A stretch of DNA of 64,000 bases, from positions 1-64,000 of the forward strand of contig JBIQHF010000005.1 in assembly GCA_044508675.1 (NCBI GenBank), read 5' to 3'. The position numbers and the translations under genes were made by a program. This DNA is from Raineyella sp044508675. Lineage in GTDB: Bacteria > Actinomycetota > Actinomycetes > Propionibacteriales > Propionibacteriaceae. The notes beneath the pieces were generated by a model that was given only the letters and a program-made list of their open reading frames with translations, was not told the DNA's origin and ran no database searches. Below are positions 61,907 through 64,000 of this stretch, piece by piece; the first letter of the stretch is position 1, and the number at the start of each line of letters is the position of its first letter.

Positions 61907-62128
61907 AGCGTCGCGATGCGCGTCATTTGGTGCTGTGGCAAGGGGGTGTGGGCGTTCCTCTGTGCCATTTGGTAGCGCGTCCGCCCCGACAGGGTGGCGC
62001 CCTGTGCCGTGCTGGTCTGGTCCGAACCCGTGCAGTGTCGTGGCCCCGACGGCCTCCTGGGGCACCGATTTGGCATCTCGGTCGTGAGGGTCTATTGTTT
62101 CTAGACGTTGCGGGAACAGCCGCGACAG

Positions 62129-62201
62129 GCACCCGTAGCTTAACGGATAGAGCATCTGACTACGGATCAGAAGGTTGGGGGTTCGAATCCCTCCGGGTGC
62201 G
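62129..62201 (+). tRNA. tRNA-Arg (anticodon ACG)
   Basis: A 73-base cloverleaf: acceptor GCACCCG/CGGGTGC, anticodon stem TCTGA/TCAGA with loop CTACGGA (ACG, read as inosine), T loop TTCGAAT. CCA is not encoded in full. A terminator follows at 62223. Confidence 0.97.
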
Positions 62202-62222
62202 CACTGTGTTGAGACAGTAAAG

Positions 62223-62262
62223 AACGGCTCGATGGGCGGAAACGCCCGTCGAGCCGTTTGCT
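62223..62262 (+). terminator. Terminator after tRNA-Arg
   Basis: A 16-base stem (62223-62238 and 62243-62258, one G-T pair) with a GAAA tetraloop, then TTGCTTTG on the plus strand. It closes the tRNA unit, and may also serve the POT transporter gene ending just beyond. Confidence 0.85.
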
Positions 62263-62282
62263 TTGCGCGTCCGGGCCGGCCG

Positions 62283-63767
62283 TCAGCGTACGCCACGCAT
62301 CCCGCGCTGCAGGGGCTTGGCGATCAGCAGCATCACCAGGCCGATACCGATGGTGATGGCGCCGAGAGTGCCGAAGTACGCACCCTCGGTCCGCTCGGAG
62401 TAGAAGCCGGCCAGCGATCCGGACAGGGCGGTTCCCAGCGCCACGGACAGGTTGTAGAGCGCGACCATCAGGACCGGGAATTGGCGGGGGGCGAGCTTGG
62501 TCGACAGCGACAGGCCCACTGGTGAGACCATCAGTTCGCCCAAGGTGGCGACCAGCAGGATCAGGCCGACCCACAGCACCGGCACGGCCGGACGGCCCAC
62601 CATCGGCAGGAACAGCAGAAAGGCCGAACCCATCAGGGCGATGCCGACGCCGAACTTCACCGGAGTGCTGGGCTGGCGCTTGCCGAGACGGGTCCACAGC
62701 GCTGCGAAAACCGGGGCCAGCAGGATGATGTACAGCGGATTGAACGACTGGACCCAGGACACCGGGATCTCCCAGGAGCCCACGACGCGGTCCAGTCGGG
62801 ACTGCGAGTAGAGTGTCACGACGGTGAATTGCTGCTGGAACAACGCGAAGAAGGCGGCCGAGCCGATGAACAGCGGGATGAAGCTGACCACCCGGGCGCG
62901 CTCGTCGGAGTCGATCTTCGGTGAGGAGATCATCATGGCGAAGATCGCGATCGCCGCGACGACGATGATACCGACGATGACATCGGCCAGGTTGGCCGCG
63001 TTCACCACACCGGTGGCGACCAGGGCGACGATGACCGCGAGCACCGCCACGGCCACGCCTGCCGAGGGCAGGTACTGCTTGCGAGGCAGCGGGTCGGGGA
63101 CGTGATGCACGCTGGCCGGCAGGCCGCTGCGAGTGACCAGGTACTGGGTCAGGCCGATGGCCATGCCGACGGCGGCCAGCCCGAAGCCGACATGAAAGCC
63201 GATCTCCTGCTGGGTGATGCCGGTCAGCAGTGGGCCGAGGAGTCCGCCGATGTTGACGCCCATGTAGAAGATGGAGAACCCGGCGTCGCGTCGCGGGTCG
63301 TCCCGCGAGTAGAGCGAGCCGACCAGGTTGGTGACGTTCGCCTTCAGGCCGCCCGAGCCGACCGCGACCAGGACCAGACCGAGCGTCAGGCCGGGGACGC
63401 CGGGTACCAGGGCCAGGGAGATGTGGCCCAGCATGATCAGGACGGCCGAGGCGAGCATCGTACGTTCCGAGCCGATCAGGCGGTCGGCGACCCAGCCGCC
63501 CAGCAGGGTGAACAGGTAGACCGAGCCGCCGTATGCGCCGACGATGCCGGCTGCCACGGCCTTGTCGATACCCAGGCCACCCTGGTCGGAGGCGTAGAAC
63601 ATGTACAGCAGCAGGATCCCCTGCATGCCGTAGAAGGAGAAGCGCTCCCACAGTTCCACGTTGAAGAGGTTGAACAGGGGGCGCGGTTGCCCCATGAACG
63701 TCTTTTCGGTGGGAACGGGCGACTTCCGGTCGCGCTCGTCGGCCGCCAGTCCAGTAGGTGGTGTCAT
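62283..63767 (-). CDS. Proton-dependent oligopeptide (POT/PTR) transporter
   Basis: The 494-residue protein has about 14 membrane segments and the POT signatures ELWERFSFYGMQGILLLYM (ExxERFxYYG-like, here EL-WERFSFYG), GGWVADRLIGSERTM, and FSIFYMGVNIGGLLGPLL. It imports di- and tripeptides with protons. ATG 63767 has AGGA 4 bases upstream; longer in-frame starts run into promoter DNA. The gap 62215-62282 holds the terminator and 63768-64000 the upstream region. Confidence 0.95.
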   Translation of the reverse strand: MTPPTGLAADERDRKSPVPTEKTFMGQPRPLFNLFNVELWERFSFYGMQGILLLYMFYASDQGGLGIDKAVAAGIVGAYGGSVYLFTLLGGWVADRLIGSERTMLASAVLIMLGHISLALVPGVPGLTLGLVLVAVGSGGLKANVTNLVGSLYSRDDPRRDAGFSIFYMGVNIGGLLGPLLTGITQQEIGFHVGFGLAAVGMAIGLTQYLVTRSGLPASVHHVPDPLPRKQYLPSAGVAVAVLAVIVALVATGVVNAANLADVIVGIIVVAAIAIFAMMISSPKIDSDERARVVSFIPLFIGSAAFFALFQQQFTVVTLYSQSRLDRVVGSWEIPVSWVQSFNPLYIILLAPVFAALWTRLGKRQPSTPVKFGVGIALMGSAFLLFLPMVGRPAVPVLWVGLILLVATLGELMVSPVGLSLSTKLAPRQFPVLMVALYNLSVALGTALSGSLAGFYSERTEGAYFGTLGAITIGIGLVMLLIAKPLQRGMRGVR

Positions 63768-63981
63768 GCTTCCTGTTGTACTCCCGGCGAATCGGGGTCT
63801 AATGCCGCCGATGGTCGGATAGGCCTCGCACACGAGAGGGTCGGGTGCGGGACCGATCCGGGCCACCCCTCCGATGAGTGGCGTCATCCCGCGAATCCCG
63901 TGACGGGTTCGGGTCCCCCTCGGCGGAGGAGGGGGTCTGCACGTACGGACCGATCTATGGTGAATGTCACACTGGTGGGCA

Positions 63982-63998
63982 TTGGCAAGATCTGCCAA
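63982..63998. promoter_or_regulatory. Palindrome TTGGCA-N5-TGCCAA upstream of the POT gene
   Basis: TTGGCA and TGCCAA flank the 5 bases AGATC, at 215-231 bases upstream of the transporter start. It looks like a repressor site. The stretch 63768-63981 has no convincing ORF but includes a C-rich hairpin at 63916-63940. The next gene, if any, is beyond the window. Confidence 0.45.
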
Positions 63999-64000
63999 CG

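Overview
This is high-GC actinobacterial chromosome, most likely from the Propionibacteriales/Propionibacteriaceae. The signs are GTG and GTGA-overlap starts, a WhiB-type Fe-S protein, a bacterial proteasome activator (Bpa), an MptB-like polyprenol-phosphomannose transferase, GTP-dependent PEP carboxykinase, an LCP cell-wall ligase and a cobalamin operon. I see no insertion sequence, prophage or integrase. Apart from the CRISPR array the window reads as ordinary chromosome.

Layout. (1) 1-1370: leader-proximal sequence and a 22-repeat type I-E-style CRISPR array; its cas genes must lie outside the window, probably to the left. (2) 1.4-13.8 kb, an accessory-looking stretch: methyltransferase, truncated hemerythrin fragment, SulP transporter, a GPH symporter fused to a cytidylate-kinase-like domain, FprA-type ferredoxin reductase, a 2-oxoglutarate oxygenase with a Cys-containing upstream peptide, a zinc alcohol dehydrogenase, a 36-residue ORF, an ACMSD-like amidohydrolase, two lipoproteins and an ABC ATPase that has lost its nucleotide motifs. 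(3) 13.8-19.8 kb: a complete fructose PTS (fruR-fruK-fruA-ptsH, divergent from ptsI). (4) 19.8-29.9 kb: a LolA-like/ABC exporter operon with two matched palindromic operators, an exported GH31 enzyme with the sulfoquinovosidase signature, an ABC1 kinase and an acyl-CoA ligase. (5) 29.9-34.3 kb: cobD-cobS-cobT behind a cobalamin riboswitch, a CDF metal exporter and an intergenic repeat cluster. (6) 34.3-48.3 kb: RNA modification genes, two MFS exporters, an unusual tRNA-Gly, dihydroxyacetone kinase, citrate synthase, a GH13 enzyme, Aat, a mannosyltransferase-like protein and LarB/LarC. (7) 48.3-64 kb, mostly housekeeping: pheA, a PAP2-diacylglycerol kinase fusion, serS, a WhiB-HTH fusion, bpa, LCP protein, three tRNAs, acsA and pckG convergent on a 23-bp-stem terminator, and a POT peptide transporter.

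Together, the fructose PTS, dihydroxyacetone kinase, GH31/GH13 enzymes and GPH/SulP/POT transporters describe a saccharolytic heterotroph. acsA, gltA and pckG supply acetate, TCA and gluconeogenic functions; a perfect CRP/GlxR-type site lies upstream of pckG. The cob operon would supply B12, which in propionibacteria feeds methylmalonyl-CoA mutase; that gene is not in this window.

No single unmistakable new system emerges. The most unusual items are the symporter-kinase fusion, the motif-less ABC ATPase flanked by lipoproteins, the Cys-codon upstream ORF, the divergent tRNA-Gly, the paired near-identical CRISPR spacers, and a frame-independent excess of the hexamer CGTACG.
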